Part shown: positions 30,993 through 41,350 of the stretch, piece after piece
How positions within the stretch are numbered: position 1 is the first letter of the stretch
How the letters are laid out: each line of letters opens with the position of its first letter
From: Streptomyces sp. Y2F8-2
GTDB lineage: Bacteria > Actinomycetota > Actinomycetes > Streptomycetales > Streptomycetaceae
Reading direction: 5' to 3'
Length of the DNA: 64,000 bases
Assembly (NCBI RefSeq): GCF_014905555.1
Contig: NZ_BNGS01000003.1
Coordinates: 186,001 to 250,000 of the forward strand
Notes under the pieces: generated by a model
What the model saw: the letters and a program-made list of their open reading frames with translations, nothing else
Databases searched by the model: none
What the model was told of the DNA's origin: nothing
Program-made: the position numbers and the translations under genes

Positions 30993-31032
30993 GGGCGGTC
31001 CGGATCGTCCGATATCGGACGAGGACTGAGAA

Positions 31033-31869
31033 ATGGGTATCCGCAAGTACAAGCCGACTACGCCGGGCCGTCGTGGCGCCAGCGTCGCCGACTTCGTCGA
31101 GGTCACGCGGTCCACGCCGGAGAAGTCGCTGGTCCGTCCCCTGCACAGCAAGGGCGGCCGTAACAATTCCGGTCGTGTGACCGTCCGCCACCAGGGCGGT
31201 GGCCACAAGCGCGCCTACCGCGTGATCGACTTCCGTCGTCACGACAAGGACGGCGTGCCGGCGAAGGTCGCGCACATCGAGTACGACCCCAACCGCACCG
31301 CGCGCATCGCGCTGCTGCACTACGCCGACGGCGAGAAGCGCTACATCCTCGCCCCGCGCAACCTGCAGCAGGGCGACACCGTGGAGAACGGTCCCGGGGC
31401 CGACATCAAGCCGGGCAACAACCTGGCCCTCCGCAACATCCCGGTCGGTACCACGATCCACGCGATCGAGCTCCGTCCCGGTGGCGGCGCCAAGTTCGCC
31501 CGCTCCGCCGGTGCCTCCGTGCAGCTGCTCGCGAAGGAGGGCGCCTACGCCCACCTGCGCATGCCGTCCGGTGAGATCCGCCTGGTCGACGTCCGCTGCC
31601 GCGCCACCGTCGGCGAGGTCGGCAACGCCGAGCAGTCGAACATCAACTGGGGCAAGGCGGGCCGCAAGCGCTGGCTGGGCGTTCGCCCGACCGTGCGTGG
31701 TGTGGTCATGAACCCGGTCGACCACCCGCACGGTGGTGGTGAGGGCCGTACCTCCGGTGGCCGTCACCCCGTGTCCCCGTGGGGCCAGAAGGAAGGTCGT
31801 ACGCGTTCTCCCAAGAAGGCGAGCAACAAGTACATCGTCCGCCGCCGCAAGACGAACAAGAAGCGCTAA
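31033..31869 (+). CDS. rplB: 50S ribosomal protein L2
   Basis: L2 is needed for subunit joining and peptidyl transfer. 278 residues, [15 protein letters not shown], with the C-terminal [17 protein letters not shown] segment whose His is critical in the family. ATG after GAGGACTGAGAA. 40 bases after rplW. Confidence 0.98.
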   Translation: MGIRKYKPTTPGRRGASVADFVEVTRSTPEKSLVRPLHSKGGRNNSGRVTVRHQGGGHKRAYRVIDFRRHDKDGVPAKVAHIEYDPNRTARIALLHYADGEKRYILAPRNLQQGDTVENGPGADIKPGNNLALRNIPVGTTIHAIELRPGGGAKFARSAGASVQLLAKEGAYAHLRMPSGEIRLVDVRCRATVGEVGNAEQSNINWGKAGRKRWLGVRPTVRGVVMNPVDHPHGGGEGRTSGGRHPVSPWGQKEGRTRSPKKASNKYIVRRRKTNKKR

Positions 31870-31881
31870 GGACGGGTTGAG

Positions 31882-32163
31882 ATGCCTCGTAGCTTGAAGA
31901 AGGGGCCCTTCGTCGACGACCACCTGATGAAGAAGGTGGACTCGCAGAACGAAGCCGGCACCAAGAACGTCATCAAGACCTGGTCCCGCCGCTCGATGAT
32001 CGTCCCGGCCATGCTCGGCCACACGATCGCGGTGCACAACGGCAAGACCCACATCCCGGTGTTCGTCACCGAGTCGATGGTCGGCCACAAGCTCGGCGAG
32101 TTCTCGCCGACGCGCACCTTCCGGGGCCACGTCAAGGAAGACCGGAAGTCGAAGCGCCGCTAG
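31882..32163 (+). CDS. rpsS: 30S ribosomal protein S19
   Basis: S19 forms a head complex with S13 and contacts the A-site tRNA. 93 residues, [19 protein letters not shown], with [13 protein letters not shown] near the end. ATG after AAGGACGGG. Confidence 0.98.
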   Translation: MPRSLKKGPFVDDHLMKKVDSQNEAGTKNVIKTWSRRSMIVPAMLGHTIAVHNGKTHIPVFVTESMVGHKLGEFSPTRTFRGHVKEDRKSKRR

Positions 32164-32206
32164 TAGCGGATCGCATTCAGACACGTAAGTAACTGAAGGG
32201 ACAACC

Positions 32207-32554
32207 ATGGAAGCCAGGGCCCAGGCGCGGTACATCCGCGTCACGCCCATGAAGGCCCGCCGCGTGGTGGACCTCATCCGTGGCATGAACGCCACGGAGG
32301 CCCAGGCCGTCCTGCGATTCGCTCCGCAGGCCGCCTCCGTGCCGGTCGGCAAGGTGCTGGACAGCGCCATCGCCAACGCCGCGCACAACTACGACCACAC
32401 CGATGTCGACAGCCTCTTCGTTTCCGAGGCGTACGTCGACGAGGGCCCGACCCTGAAGCGGTTCCGTCCGCGTGCCCAGGGCCGTGCCTACCGGATCCGC
32501 AAGCGGACCAGCCACATCACCGTGGTCGTCAGCAGCAAGGAAGGAACCCGGTAA
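32207..32554 (+). CDS. rplV: 50S ribosomal protein L22
   Basis: L22 spans the large subunit and its hairpin lines the exit tunnel. 115 residues, [22 protein letters not shown]. The tunnel hairpin ([18 protein letters not shown]) is intact. The stop overlaps the rpsC start by one base. Confidence 0.98.
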   Translation: MEARAQARYIRVTPMKARRVVDLIRGMNATEAQAVLRFAPQAASVPVGKVLDSAIANAAHNYDHTDVDSLFVSEAYVDEGPTLKRFRPRAQGRAYRIRKRTSHITVVVSSKEGTR

Positions 32555-33372
32555 TGGGCCAGAAGGTAAACCCGCATGGGTTCCGGCTCGGTGTCACGAC
32601 CGACTTCAAGTCGCGTTGGTACGCCGACAAGCTCTACAAGGACTACGTCAAGGAAGACGTCGCCATCCGTCGGATGATGACGTCCGGCATGGAGCGCGCC
32701 GGCATCTCCAAGGTGGAGATCGAGCGCACCCGTGACCGCGTCCGCGTGGACATCCACACCGCGCGTCCGGGCATCGTCATCGGCCGCCGTGGCGCCGAGG
32801 CCGACCGCATCCGCGGCGACCTCGAGAAGCTCACGGGCAAGCAGGTCCAGCTGAACATCCTCGAGGTCAAGAACCCCGAGACCGACGCTCAGCTCGTGGC
32901 CCAGGCCGTCGCCGAGCAGCTCTCCTCCCGCGTCTCCTTCCGTCGGGCCATGCGCAAGAGCATGCAGTCCGCCATGAAGGCCGGCGCCAAGGGCATCAAG
33001 ATCCAGTGCGGTGGCCGCCTCGGCGGCGCCGAGATGTCCCGCTCGGAGTTCTACCGCGAGGGCCGTGTGCCCCTGCACACGCTCCGCGCGAACGTGGACT
33101 ACGGCTTCTTCGAGGCCAAGACGACCTTCGGCCGCATCGGTGTGAAGGTCTGGATCTACAAGGGCGACGTCAAGAACATCGCCGAGGTCCGCGCCGAGAA
33201 CGCTGCCGCCCGTGCGGGTAACCGCCCGGCGCGCGGCGGTGCCGACCGCCCGGCCCGTGGTGGCCGCGGTGGCGAGCGGCGCGGTCGCAAGCCGCAGCAG
33301 GCTGCCGGCGCCGAGGCCCCCAAGGCCGAGGCCCCTGCCGCTCCGGCTGAGAGCACCGGAACGGAGGCCTGA
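32554..33372 (+). CDS. rpsC: 30S ribosomal protein S3
   Basis: S3 has KH domains at the mRNA entry channel. 272 residues. The KH signature [15 protein letters not shown] is at about residues 70-85. The C-terminal 55 residues are an Arg/Gly- then Ala/Pro-rich tail ([17 protein letters not shown]), usual in actinomycetes. Start overlaps the rplV stop. Confidence 0.98.
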   Translation: MGQKVNPHGFRLGVTTDFKSRWYADKLYKDYVKEDVAIRRMMTSGMERAGISKVEIERTRDRVRVDIHTARPGIVIGRRGAEADRIRGDLEKLTGKQVQLNILEVKNPETDAQLVAQAVAEQLSSRVSFRRAMRKSMQSAMKAGAKGIKIQCGGRLGGAEMSRSEFYREGRVPLHTLRANVDYGFFEAKTTFGRIGVKVWIYKGDVKNIAEVRAENAAARAGNRPARGGADRPARGGRGGERRGRKPQQAAGAEAPKAEAPAAPAESTGTEA

Positions 33373-33377
33373 CCGAC

Positions 33378-33797
33378 ATGCTGATCCCCCGTAGGGTCAA
33401 GCACCGCAAGCAGCACCACCCCAAGCGCGACGGTGCGGCCAAGGGTGGCACGACGGTTGCGTTCGGCGAGTACGGCATCCAGGCGCTCACCCCGGCGTAC
33501 GTGACGAACCGTCAGATCGAGGCCGCTCGTATCGCCATGACGCGTCACATCAAGCGTGGTGGCAAGGTCTGGATCAACATCTACCCGGACCGTCCGCTCA
33601 CCAAGAAGCCCGCCGAGACCCGCATGGGTTCCGGTAAGGGTTCTCCGGAGTGGTGGATCGCCAACGTCAAGCCCGGACGCGTGATGTTCGAGCTGTCGTA
33701 CCCCAACGAGAAGATCGCCCGTGAGGCGCTGACTCGTGCGGCCCACAAGCTGCCGATGAAGTGCCGGATCGTCAAGCGCGAGGCAGGTGAAGCGTGA
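33378..33797 (+). CDS. rplP: 50S ribosomal protein L16
   Basis: L16 organises the A-site side of the 50S subunit. 139 residues, [17 protein letters not shown], with the conserved [17 protein letters not shown]. Starts 5 bases after rpsC; its stop overlaps the rpmC start by one base. Confidence 0.98.
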   Translation: MLIPRRVKHRKQHHPKRDGAAKGGTTVAFGEYGIQALTPAYVTNRQIEAARIAMTRHIKRGGKVWINIYPDRPLTKKPAETRMGSGKGSPEWWIANVKPGRVMFELSYPNEKIAREALTRAAHKLPMKCRIVKREAGEA

Positions 33798-34021
33798 TGT
33801 CGGCCGGTACCAAGGCGTCCGAGCTGCGCGAGCTGGGCAACGAGGAGCTTCTGGGCAAGCTCCGCGAGGCCAAGGAAGAGCTGTTCAACCTCCGCTTCCA
33901 GGCGGCGACGGGCCAGCTCGAGAACCACGGCCGTCTGAAGGCGGTCCGCAAGGACATCGCGCGGATCTACACCCTGATGCGCGAGCGTGAGCTGGGCATC
34001 GAAACGGTGGAGAACGCCTGA
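33797..34021 (+). CDS. rpmC: 50S ribosomal protein L29
   Basis: L29 lies near the exit tunnel with L23. 74 residues from the ATG at 33797 ([15 protein letters not shown]). A GTG one codon earlier would add one residue. Core is [20 protein letters not shown]. Its stop overlaps rpsQ by one base. Confidence 0.97.
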   Translation: MSAGTKASELRELGNEELLGKLREAKEELFNLRFQAATGQLENHGRLKAVRKDIARIYTLMRERELGIETVENA

Positions 34022-34305
34022 TGAGCGAGAACAACGTGACTGAGAAGACTGAGGCGCGCGGCTTCCGCAAGACCCGTGAGGGTCTCGTCGTCAGCGACAA
34101 GATGGACAAGACCGTCGTCGTCGCCGTCGAGGACCGTGTCAAGCACGCGCTGTACGGCAAGGTCATCCGCCGTACGAACAAGCTCAAGGCGCACGACGAG
34201 CAGAACGCCGCGGGTGTCGGCGACCGCGTCCTCCTGATGGAGACCCGGCCGCTGTCCGCGACCAAGCGCTGGCGCGTCGTCGAGATCCTCGAGAAGGCGA
34301 AGTAA
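34021..34305 (+). CDS. rpsQ: 30S ribosomal protein S17
   Basis: S17 is an OB-fold protein that stabilises the 30S body. 94 residues, [14 protein letters not shown] with the core [20 protein letters not shown] strong hairpin starts directly after its stop codons, and 334 bases separate it from rplN. Confidence 0.97.
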   Translation: MSENNVTEKTEARGFRKTREGLVVSDKMDKTVVVAVEDRVKHALYGKVIRRTNKLKAHDEQNAAGVGDRVLLMETRPLSATKRWRVVEILEKAK

Positions 34306-34639
34306 TAAGCGGGGGCTGAAGCCCCCGCTGACCCCCGCCGGGGACTTCCGCCCGGCAGGCCCCCGGGCCGCCCGGCCGACAGGCCCCGGCAGGGGGTTTC
34401 GCCAGACCGAAAAACTCCCGCGGAGCGATCCGCGGGGCCAAACCGCCGCTCGGCGGGGCCCGAAGGGCCTCCGCCGGGGCTGGCCGGTCCGCGAGTGGTT
34501 CGCGCGCACAGCGTGGGCGTGCACGCGGCCCCCGGCCGGAATCGGCCAGTAATTCCTGCGGGGGTATCCCCGCAGGACAGTTCCGCCAGGCTCTCCGGCT
34601 CACCCCCGGAGGGAACCGGCAGACGATCAGGAGATAGAC
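34306..34639 (+). other. Hairpin-rich 334-base gap inside the S10-spc operon
   Basis: No supported gene. It contains several perfect or near-perfect inverted repeats: AGCGGGGGCT/AGCCCCCGCT (34308-34329), CCCGCGGA/TCCGCGGG near 34408, and CCTGCGGGG/CCCCGCAGG near 34557. The first sits at the end of rpsQ and could act as a terminator or attenuator. I see no strong promoter for rplN here. Confidence 0.65.
34308..34329 (+). terminator. Terminator- or attenuator-like hairpin after rpsQ
   Basis: Perfect 10-base stem (34308-34317 and 34320-34329) that begins within two bases of the rpsQ stop. It is followed by further GC-rich hairpins. Confidence 0.55.
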
Positions 34640-35008
34640 GTGATCCAGCAGGAGTCGCGACTGCGTGTCGCCGACAACACTGGTGCGAAGGAGATCCTTT
34701 GCATCCGTGTGCTCGGTGGCTCCGGTCGCCGCTACGCGGGCATCGGTGACGTCATCGTCGCCACCGTCAAGGACGCGATCCCCGGTGGCAACGTGAAGAA
34801 GGGTGACGTCGTCAAGGCGGTCATCGTTCGCACCGTCAAGGAGCGCCGCCGTCCGGACGGCTCGTACATCCGCTTCGACGAGAACGCCGCCGTCATTCTG
34901 AAGAACGACGGCGACCCTCGCGGCACCCGCATCTTCGGCCCGGTCGGCCGTGAGCTGCGCGAGAAGAAGTTCATGAAGATCATCTCGCTCGCGCCGGAGG
35001 TGCTGTAA
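34640..35008 (+). CDS. rplN: 50S ribosomal protein L14
   Basis: L14 forms part of the intersubunit bridges. 122 residues from a GTG after AGGAGATAGAC ([18 protein letters not shown]). Full family length, ending [12 protein letters not shown]. First gene after the 334-base gap; rplX follows after 2 bases. Confidence 0.98.
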   Translation: MIQQESRLRVADNTGAKEILCIRVLGGSGRRYAGIGDVIVATVKDAIPGGNVKKGDVVKAVIVRTVKERRRPDGSYIRFDENAAVILKNDGDPRGTRIFGPVGRELREKKFMKIISLAPEVL

Positions 35009-35010
35009 GC

Positions 35011-35334
35011 ATGAAGATCAAGAAGGGCGACCTGGTCCAGGTCATCACCGGCAAGGACAAGGGCAAGCAGGGCAAGGTCATTGCCGCTTTCCCGCGCGAG
35101 GAGCGCGTCCTGGTCGAGGGTGTCAACCGGGTCAAGAAGCACACCAAGGCTGGTCCGACCGCTCGCGGCTCGCAGGCCGGCGGCATCATCACGACCGAGG
35201 CCCCCATCCACGTGTCCAACGTTCAGCTGGTCGTGGAGAAGGACGGCAAGAAGGTCGTGACCCGCGTCGGCTACCGCTTCGACGAGAACGGCAACAAGAT
35301 CCGCGTTGCCAAGCGGACGGGTGAGGACATCTGA
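35011..35334 (+). CDS. rplX: 50S ribosomal protein L24
   Basis: L24 initiates 50S assembly and lies at the tunnel exit. 107 residues, [23 protein letters not shown] (KOW motif at about 5-35). Its stop overlaps the rplE start by one base. Confidence 0.98.
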   Translation: MKIKKGDLVQVITGKDKGKQGKVIAAFPREERVLVEGVNRVKKHTKAGPTARGSQAGGIITTEAPIHVSNVQLVVEKDGKKVVTRVGYRFDENGNKIRVAKRTGEDI

Positions 35335-35891
35335 TGGCTACCACCACCACTCCGCGTCTGAAGCAGAAGTACCGCGAGGAGATCGCGGGCAAGCTGCGTG
35401 ACGAGTTCAAGTACGAGAACGTCATGCAGGTCCCCGGCCTCGTCAAGATCGTGGTCAACATGGGTGTGGGCGACGCCGCCCGCGACTCCAAGCTGATCGA
35501 GGGCGCCATCCGCGACCTCACCACGATCACCGGTCAGAAGCCGGCCGTCACCAAGGCCCGCAAGTCCATCGCGCAGTTCAAGCTGCGTGAGGGCCAGCCG
35601 ATCGGTGCCCACGTCACGCTCCGTGGCGACCGCATGTGGGAGTTCCTGGACCGCACCCTGTCGCTCGCGCTGCCGCGCATCCGCGACTTCCGCGGCCTGT
35701 CCCCCAAGCAGTTCGACGGCCGTGGCAACTACACCTTCGGTCTCACGGAGCAGGTCATGTTCCACGAGATCGACCAGGACAAGATCGACCGCGTCCGGGG
35801 TATGGACATCACCGTGGTCACCACGGCGACCAACGACGAAGAGGGCCGTGCCCTTCTCCGTCACCTCGGCTTCCCGTTCAAGGAGGCGTGA
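35334..35891 (+). CDS. rplE: 50S ribosomal protein L5
   Basis: L5 carries 5S rRNA in the central protuberance and touches P-site tRNA. 185 residues, with [16 protein letters not shown] and [17 protein letters not shown]. The AAGGAG at its end is the ribosome-binding site of the following rpsN-type gene. Confidence 0.98.
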   Translation: MATTTTPRLKQKYREEIAGKLRDEFKYENVMQVPGLVKIVVNMGVGDAARDSKLIEGAIRDLTTITGQKPAVTKARKSIAQFKLREGQPIGAHVTLRGDRMWEFLDRTLSLALPRIRDFRGLSPKQFDGRGNYTFGLTEQVMFHEIDQDKIDRVRGMDITVVTTATNDEEGRALLRHLGFPFKEA

Positions 35892-35896
35892 GCGAG

Positions 35897-36082
35897 ATGG
35901 CGAAGAAGGCTCTCATCGCGAAGGCTGCTCGCAAGCCCAAGTTCGGTGTGCGCGCGTACACCCGCTGCCAGCGCTGCGGTCGTCCGCACTCCGTGTACCG
36001 CAAGTTCGGCCTCTGCCGCGTGTGCCTTCGTGAGATGGCTCACCGTGGCGAGCTGCCGGGCGTGACCAAGAGCTCCTGGTAA
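35897..36082 (+). CDS. rpsZ: 30S ribosomal protein S14, zinc-binding type
   Basis: 61 residues, [20 protein letters not shown], with the zinc ribbon CQRCGRP and CRVC. This short zinc form is the one in the ribosomal operon; many Streptomyces also have a zinc-free form elsewhere. ATG start 5 bases after rplE, with AAGGAGG overlapping it. Confidence 0.96.
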   Translation: MAKKALIAKAARKPKFGVRAYTRCQRCGRPHSVYRKFGLCRVCLREMAHRGELPGVTKSSW

Positions 36083-36295
36083 TCCCCCACTTGGGGATGT
36101 CCCAGGGCTCTCGGTAAGCAACTGGGGCGGCAGGACGCCCAGCCCACATGCCTTAGGCTTGTGGGGTTGGGCGTCTGTCGCCGCCCTTACGACTTACTAC
36201 GCCGTAGGTCCACCGCGCCGCACCCGTCCCGTCTCGGATCGGGGAGAGGGATGGCGCACCAGGAAACCCCGGCGAGAGAGGCCGAAGGCCAATTC

Positions 36296-36694
36296 ATGAC
36301 CATGACTGATCCGATCGCAGACATGCTCACGCGTCTGCGGAACGCGAACGCGGCGTACCACGACACCGTGACGATGCCGCACTCCAAGATCAAGTCGCAC
36401 ATCGCGGAGATCCTCCAGCAGGAGGGCTTCATCACGGGCTGGCGCGTCGAGGACGCCGAGGTCGGCAAGAACCTCGTCCTCGAGCTGAAGTTCGGCCCCA
36501 ACCGTGAGCGCTCCATCGCGGGCATCAAGCGGATCTCCAAGCCCGGTCTCCGGGTGTACGCGAAGTCCACCAACCTGCCGAAGGTGCTTGGCGGCCTCGG
36601 CGTGGCGATCATCTCCACGTCGCACGGGCTCCTCACCGACAAGCAGGCCGGCAAGAAGGGCGTGGGTGGGGAAGTCCTCGCCTACGTCTGGTAG
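36296..36694 (+). CDS. rpsH: 30S ribosomal protein S8
   Basis: S8 binds the 16S central domain; in E. coli it represses the spc operon. 132 residues from the ATG at 36296 ([16 protein letters not shown]). The frame is open to 36161 but that extension is not family-like. Ends GGEVLAYVW. The 213-base gap before it carries no evident gene. Confidence 0.97.
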   Translation: MTMTDPIADMLTRLRNANAAYHDTVTMPHSKIKSHIAEILQQEGFITGWRVEDAEVGKNLVLELKFGPNRERSIAGIKRISKPGLRVYAKSTNLPKVLGGLGVAIISTSHGLLTDKQAGKKGVGGEVLAYVW

Positions 36695-36718
36695 CGGAAG
36701 GGAACGGAGGAAACAGCT

Positions 36719-37258
36719 ATGTCGCGCATCGGCAAGCTCCCCATCGCGGTTCCCGCCGGCGTGGACGTCACCATCGACGGCCGTACGGTCTCGGTCAAGG
36801 GCCCCAAGGGCGAACTGACCCACACCGTTGCCGCGCCGATCGACATCGCCAAGGGCGAGGACGGCACCCTGCAGGTGACCCGCCCCAACGACGAGCGTCA
36901 GAACAAGGCCCTGCACGGCCTGTCCCGCACGCTGGTGGCGAACATGATCACCGGCGTGACCCAGGGTTACGTGAAGAAGCTCGAGATCAGCGGTGTCGGT
37001 TACCGCGTGACGGCCAAGGGCTCGAACCTCGAGTTCGCGCTCGGCTACAGCCACCCGATCACCGTCGAGGCGCCCGAGGGCATCACCTTCAAGGTGGAGA
37101 CCCCGACCCGCTTCTCGGTCGAGGGCATCGACAAGCAGAAGGTCGGCGAGGTTGCGGCCAACATCCGCAAGCTGCGCAAGCCCGACCCGTACAAGGCCAA
37201 GGGCGTCAAGTACGAGGGCGAAGTCATCCGCCGCAAGGTCGGAAAGGCGGGTAAGTAA
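36719..37258 (+). CDS. rplF: 50S ribosomal protein L6
   Basis: L6 lies near the factor-binding site. 179 residues, [20 protein letters not shown], with the signature [14 protein letters not shown] near the end. ATG after GGAGG; rplR follows after 3 bases. Confidence 0.98.
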   Translation: MSRIGKLPIAVPAGVDVTIDGRTVSVKGPKGELTHTVAAPIDIAKGEDGTLQVTRPNDERQNKALHGLSRTLVANMITGVTQGYVKKLEISGVGYRVTAKGSNLEFALGYSHPITVEAPEGITFKVETPTRFSVEGIDKQKVGEVAANIRKLRKPDPYKAKGVKYEGEVIRRKVGKAGK

Positions 37259-37261
37259 GCC

Positions 37262-37645
37262 ATGGCATACGGGCAGAAGATCCTCAAGGGCGACGCCTAC
37301 AAGCGCGCCGCGATCAAGCGCCGTCACATCCGGATCCGCAAGCGGATCTCCGGTACGGCGGAGCGTCCCCGTCTGGTCGTGACCCGCTCGAACCGCCACA
37401 TCGTGGCGCAGGTGATCGACGACCTCAAGGGCCACACCCTGGCGTCGGCGTCCACGCTGGACAGCTCGATCCGCGGTGGCGAGGGCGACAAGTCCGCGCA
37501 GGCCAAGCAGGTCGGCGCCCTGGTCGCCGAGCGTGCCAAGGCCGCCGGTGTCGAGGCCGTCGTGTTCGACCGTGGTGGCAACCAGTACGCCGGGCGCATC
37601 GCCGCTCTGGCGGACGCCGCCCGCGAAGCCGGGCTCAAGTTCTGA
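37262..37645 (+). CDS. rplR: 50S ribosomal protein L18
   Basis: L18 binds 5S rRNA with L5. 127 residues, [20 protein letters not shown], with the core [19 protein letters not shown] and a C-terminal [20 protein letters not shown]. Directly after rplF. Confidence 0.98.
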   Translation: MAYGQKILKGDAYKRAAIKRRHIRIRKRISGTAERPRLVVTRSNRHIVAQVIDDLKGHTLASASTLDSSIRGGEGDKSAQAKQVGALVAERAKAAGVEAVVFDRGGNQYAGRIAALADAAREAGLKF

Positions 37646-37684
37646 GCCTGCCGTAGCTAGCGGAGACAGAGAGAGGTAATTCCA

Positions 37685-38290
37685 ATGGCTGGACCCCAGC
37701 GCCGCGGTGGCGGTGCCGGTGGCGGCGAGCGGCGGGACCGGAAGGGCCGTGACGGCGGCGCAGCTGCCGCCGAGAAGACCGCGTACGTTGAGCGCGTCGT
37801 CGCGATCAACCGCGTCGCCAAGGTTGTGAAGGGTGGTCGTCGCTTCAGCTTCACCGCGCTGGTCGTGGTGGGCGACGGTGACGGCACCGTGGGTGTCGGA
37901 TACGGCAAGGCCAAGGAGGTGCCGGCCGCCATCGCCAAGGGCGTTGAGGAGGCCAAGAAGCACTTCTTCAAGGTCCCCCGGATCCAGGGCACCATCCCGC
38001 ACCCGATCCAGGGTGAGAAGGCTGCCGGCGTCGTGCTGCTCAAGCCCGCGTCGCCCGGTACCGGTGTTATCGCCGGTGGTCCGGTGCGTGCCGTGCTCGA
38101 GTGCGCCGGTATCCACGACGTGCTGTCGAAGTCGCTCGGCTCCGACAACGCGATCAACATCGTGCACGCGACCGTGGAGGCCCTGAAGGGCCTGCAGCGT
38201 CCCGAGGAGATCGCGGCCCGCCGTGGTCTGCCGCTCGAGGACGTCGCCCCCGCGGCCCTGCTGCGTGCGCGTGCCGGGGCGGGTGCGTAA
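37685..38290 (+). CDS. rpsE: 30S ribosomal protein S5
   Basis: S5 acts in mRNA entry and accuracy and is the site of spectinomycin-resistance changes. 201 residues, with a Gly/Arg-rich N-terminal extension ([18 protein letters not shown]) before the double-stranded-RNA-binding fold ([19 protein letters not shown]). ATG after GAGAGAGG. Confidence 0.98.
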   Translation: MAGPQRRGGGAGGGERRDRKGRDGGAAAAEKTAYVERVVAINRVAKVVKGGRRFSFTALVVVGDGDGTVGVGYGKAKEVPAAIAKGVEEAKKHFFKVPRIQGTIPHPIQGEKAAGVVLLKPASPGTGVIAGGPVRAVLECAGIHDVLSKSLGSDNAINIVHATVEALKGLQRPEEIAARRGLPLEDVAPAALLRARAGAGA

Positions 38291-38292
38291 TC

Positions 38293-38475
38293 ATGGCGCA
38301 GCTCAAGATCACGCAGACGAAGTCCTACATCGGCAGCAAGCAGAACCACCGCGACACCCTGCGTTCCCTGGGCCTCAAGCGCCTGGGTGACGTGGTCGTC
38401 AAGGAGGACCGTCCCGAGTTCCGCGGCATGGTGCACACCGTCCGCCACCTCGTGACGGTCGAGGAGGTCGACTGA
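38293..38475 (+). CDS. rpmD: 50S ribosomal protein L30
   Basis: 60 residues, [18 protein letters not shown], ending [10 protein letters not shown]30 is a small single-fold protein of the large subunit. Starts 2 bases after rpsE and ends 2 bases before rplO. Confidence 0.97.
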   Translation: MAQLKITQTKSYIGSKQNHRDTLRSLGLKRLGDVVVKEDRPEFRGMVHTVRHLVTVEEVD

Positions 38476-38477
38476 TC

Positions 38478-38933
38478 ATGGCGGAGCAGAACCCGCTCAA
38501 GATCCACAACCTCCGTCCCGCCCCGGGCGCCAAGACCGCCAAGACCCGTGTCGGTCGTGGTGAGGCGTCGAAGGGTAAGACGGCCGGTCGTGGTACCAAG
38601 GGCACGAAGGCCCGCTACCAGGTTCCGGAGCGCTTCGAGGGTGGCCAGATGCCGCTGCACATGCGCCTCCCGAAGCTGAAGGGCTTCAAGAACCCGTTCA
38701 AGACCGAGTACCAGGTCGTGAACCTCGACAAGCTGGCCGCGCTCTACCCCGAGGGTGGCGAGGTCACCGTCGAGGGTCTGGTGGCCAAGGGCGCCGTTCG
38801 CAAGAACGCGCTCGTCAAGGTGCTCGGCCAGGGCGAGATCTCCGTGGCGCTGCAGGTGACGGTCGACGCCGTCTCCGGCTCCGCCAAGGAGAAGATCACC
38901 GCCGCCGGCGGTACCGTCACCGAGCTCGTCTGA
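38478..38933 (+). CDS. rplO: 50S ribosomal protein L15
   Basis: L15 is a late 50S assembly protein. 151 residues, [19 protein letters not shown], with [17 protein letters not shown] and the core [16 protein letters not shown]. Last gene before a perfect terminator. Confidence 0.98.
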   Translation: MAEQNPLKIHNLRPAPGAKTAKTRVGRGEASKGKTAGRGTKGTKARYQVPERFEGGQMPLHMRLPKLKGFKNPFKTEYQVVNLDKLAALYPEGGEVTVEGLVAKGAVRKNALVKVLGQGEISVALQVTVDAVSGSAKEKITAAGGTVTELV

Positions 38934-38965
38934 AACCTTCGGGCGTCTCGATGACCTGAACGAAC

Positions 38966-39004
38966 CCGACCGGGGATACCTCACACAGGGGTATCCCCGG
39001 TCGG
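38966..39004 (+). terminator. Terminator after rplO
   Basis: Perfect 15-base stem (38966-38980 and 38990-39004, CCGACCGGGGATACC and its complement) with a 9-base loop, 32 bases after rplO. It separates the ribosomal operon from secY, which therefore probably has its own promoter. Confidence 0.85.
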
Positions 39005-39031
39005 TCGTTCCAAGGGGGGCAGTCTCGCCGG

Positions 39032-39037
39032 TATGGT
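39032..39037 (+). promoter_or_regulatory. Possible -10 box of a secY promoter
   Basis: TATGGT (39032-39037) with a weak TTCCAA about 18 bases upstream. It lies just after the rplO terminator and about 145 bases before secY. Weak by sequence alone. Confidence 0.35.
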
Positions 39038-39184
39038 GGCCTGCACTGCCCAGTTTCACCGGGTGTCGCGGTTCGGGCACCCGGGGCGGCAGTCGACCGT
39101 TACGTATGTCGTTGTTGTCCTTGTTCAGTCGGAAACTCAGACCGTCACCCTTGACGCAGTTGCGCGGGGGTCGCAGGAGGCACC

Positions 39185-40498
39185 GTGCTCACCGCGTTCG
39201 CCCGGGCGTTCAGGACGCCCGACCTGCGCAAGAAGCTGCTCTTCACGCTCGGGATCATCGTGCTCTACCGGGTCGGTACGCACATCCCGATCCCCGGCGT
39301 CGACTACAAGAGCGTTCAGACCTGTATCGACGTGGCCAAGGGACAGCAGGGCCTGTTCGGTCTGGTCAACATGTTCAGCGGCGGCGCGCTGCTGCAGATC
39401 ACGGTTTTCGCGCTGGGCATCATGCCGTACATCACGGCGAGCATCATTCTCCAGCTGCTGACCGTGGTCATCCCGCGCCTCGAGGCCCTGAAGAAGGAGG
39501 GCCAGGCGGGTACGACGAAGATCACCCAGTACACCCGCTACCTGACGGTGGCGCTGGCGATCCTCCAGGGCACCGGTCTGGTGGCCACCGCCCGCAGCGG
39601 CGCCCTGTTCTCGGGCTGCCCGGTCGCGTCCTCGATCGTGCCCGACCAGTCGATCTTCACCACCATCACGATGGTCATCTGCATGACCGCCGGTACCGCC
39701 GTCGTCATGTGGCTCGGCGAGCTGATCACCGACCGCGGCATCGGCAACGGCATGTCCATCCTGATGTTCATCTCGATCGCCGCGACCTTCCCGTCCGCGC
39801 TGTGGGCGATCAAGAAGCAGGGCACCCTGGCCGGCGGCTGGATCGAGTTCGGCACGGTCATCCTGGTCGGCCTGGTCATGGTCGGCCTGGTGGTCTTCGT
39901 CGAGCAGGCGCAGCGGCGCATCCCCGTGCAGTACGCCAAGCGGATGATCGGACGCCGGTCCTACGGCGGCACGTCCACGTACATCCCGCTCAAGGTCAAC
40001 CAGGCGGGTGTGATCCCCGTCATCTTCGCGTCGTCGCTGCTCTACATCCCGGCACTGATCGCGCAGTTCGCCGGGGGCAACTCCGGGTGGAAGTCCTGGA
40101 TCCAGCAGAACCTCACCAAGGGCGACCACCCGATCTACATCACCCTCTACTTCCTGCTGATCGTGTTCTTCGCGTTCTTCTACGTGGCGATCTCGTTCAA
40201 CCCCGAGGAAGTCGCGGACAACATGAAGAAGTATGGTGGCTTCATCCCGGGCATCCGGGCCGGTCGGCCCACCGCTGAGTACCTGTCGTACGTACTCAAC
40301 CGGATCACCTGGCCGGGATCGCTGTACCTGGGTCTGATCGCTCTCGTACCGACAATGGCGTTGGTGGGCTTCGGGGCGAGCCAGAACTTCCCGTTCGGTG
40401 GCACCAGCATCCTGATCATCGTGGGTGTCGGCCTCGAGACGGTGAAGCAGATCGAGAGCCAGCTCCAGCAGCGCAATTACGAAGGGTTCCTCCGCTGA
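39185..40498 (+). CDS. secY: Protein translocase subunit SecY
   Basis: SecY is the protein-conducting channel of the Sec translocon. 437 residues from a GTG after CAGGAGG. Ten membrane helices are visible. MLTAFARAFRTPDLRKKLLFT precedes helix 1, and the plug follows at about 58-75. The signature segments QLLTVVIPRLEALKKEGQAG and the large cytosolic loop before IPLKVNQAGVIPVIFA are present. The stop overlaps adk by one base, a common coupling in this cluster. Confidence 0.98.
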   Translation: MLTAFARAFRTPDLRKKLLFTLGIIVLYRVGTHIPIPGVDYKSVQTCIDVAKGQQGLFGLVNMFSGGALLQITVFALGIMPYITASIILQLLTVVIPRLEALKKEGQAGTTKITQYTRYLTVALAILQGTGLVATARSGALFSGCPVASSIVPDQSIFTTITMVICMTAGTAVVMWLGELITDRGIGNGMSILMFISIAATFPSALWAIKKQGTLAGGWIEFGTVILVGLVMVGLVVFVEQAQRRIPVQYAKRMIGRRSYGGTSTYIPLKVNQAGVIPVIFASSLLYIPALIAQFAGGNSGWKSWIQQNLTKGDHPIYITLYFLLIVFFAFFYVAISFNPEEVADNMKKYGGFIPGIRAGRPTAEYLSYVLNRITWPGSLYLGLIALVPTMALVGFGASQNFPFGGTSILIIVGVGLETVKQIESQLQQRNYEGFLR

Positions 40499-41160
40499 TG
40501 CGAATCGTGCTCGTCGGGCCGCCTGGTGCCGGCAAGGGGACGCAGGCCGCGTTCCTCGCCAAGAACCTGTCGATCCCGCACATCTCCACGGGCGACCTGT
40601 TCCGCGCCAACATCAGCCGGCAGACGGAGCTCGGGAAACTCGCGAAGTCCTACATGGACGCGGGCAACCTGGTGCCCGACGAGGTCACCATCGCGATGGC
40701 CAAGGACCGCATGGAGCAGCCGGACGCCCAGGGCGGCTTCCTCCTGGACGGCTTCCCGCGCAACGTCTCGCAGGCCGAGGCGCTCGACGACATGCTCGAG
40801 GCCGAGGGCATGAAGCTGGACGCGGTGCTCGACCTGGAGGTCCCCGAGGACGAGGTCGTCAAGCGCATCGCGGGCCGCCGGGTGTGCCGCAACGACTCGT
40901 CGCACGTGTTCCACGTGTCGTACAAGGCGCCGAAGCAGGAAGGCGTCTGCGACGTCTGCGGCGGGGAGCTGTACCAGCGGGACGACGACTCCGAGGAGAC
41001 GGTCCGCAAGCGCCTCGAGGTCTACCACACGCAGACCGAGCCGATCATCGACTACTACAAGGCCCAGGGCCTGGTGGTCACGATCTCGGCCCTCGGCAAG
41101 GTGGAAGAGGTCACGGCACGCGCGATGGAGGCGCTCCAGCAGAAGGTGGGCGACAGGTAG
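40498..41160 (+). CDS. adk: Adenylate kinase
   Basis: Interconverts AMP and ATP with two ADP. 220 residues. P-loop GPPGAGKGTQA at residues 7-17, NMP-binding helix with STGDLFR, DGFPRN at about 84-89. The long LID has a Cys-type site (CRNDSS and CDVC), so it may bind zinc. ATG overlaps the secY stop. Confidence 0.97.
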   Translation: MRIVLVGPPGAGKGTQAAFLAKNLSIPHISTGDLFRANISRQTELGKLAKSYMDAGNLVPDEVTIAMAKDRMEQPDAQGGFLLDGFPRNVSQAEALDDMLEAEGMKLDAVLDLEVPEDEVVKRIAGRRVCRNDSSHVFHVSYKAPKQEGVCDVCGGELYQRDDDSEETVRKRLEVYHTQTEPIIDYYKAQGLVVTISALGKVEEVTARAMEALQQKVGDR

Positions 41161-41176
41161 TCGCTCCCGGCGCTCC

Positions 41177-41209
41177 ACGGCCGCGGTCCCCGGCGGGGGC
41201 CGCGGCCGT
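41177..41209 (+). terminator. Terminator-like hairpin between adk and map
   Basis: ACGGCCGCGG (41177-41186) pairs with its complement at 41200-41209, with inner GC bases able to extend the stem. It starts 17 bases after adk. Confidence 0.55.
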
Positions 41210-41350
41210 CGTGTGGGGTGCCACTGCTGTGCGCCCCCGGGCGCGGGTGCCGACCCGACGGCCGTTCGGAAGCGCCGGACGGGCTGGACGTGCCGCCCCG
41301 TATCTTTGTTGGTGTCCGTCTCTCCCCGGTCCAGAAAGGCCGCAGCCCCC

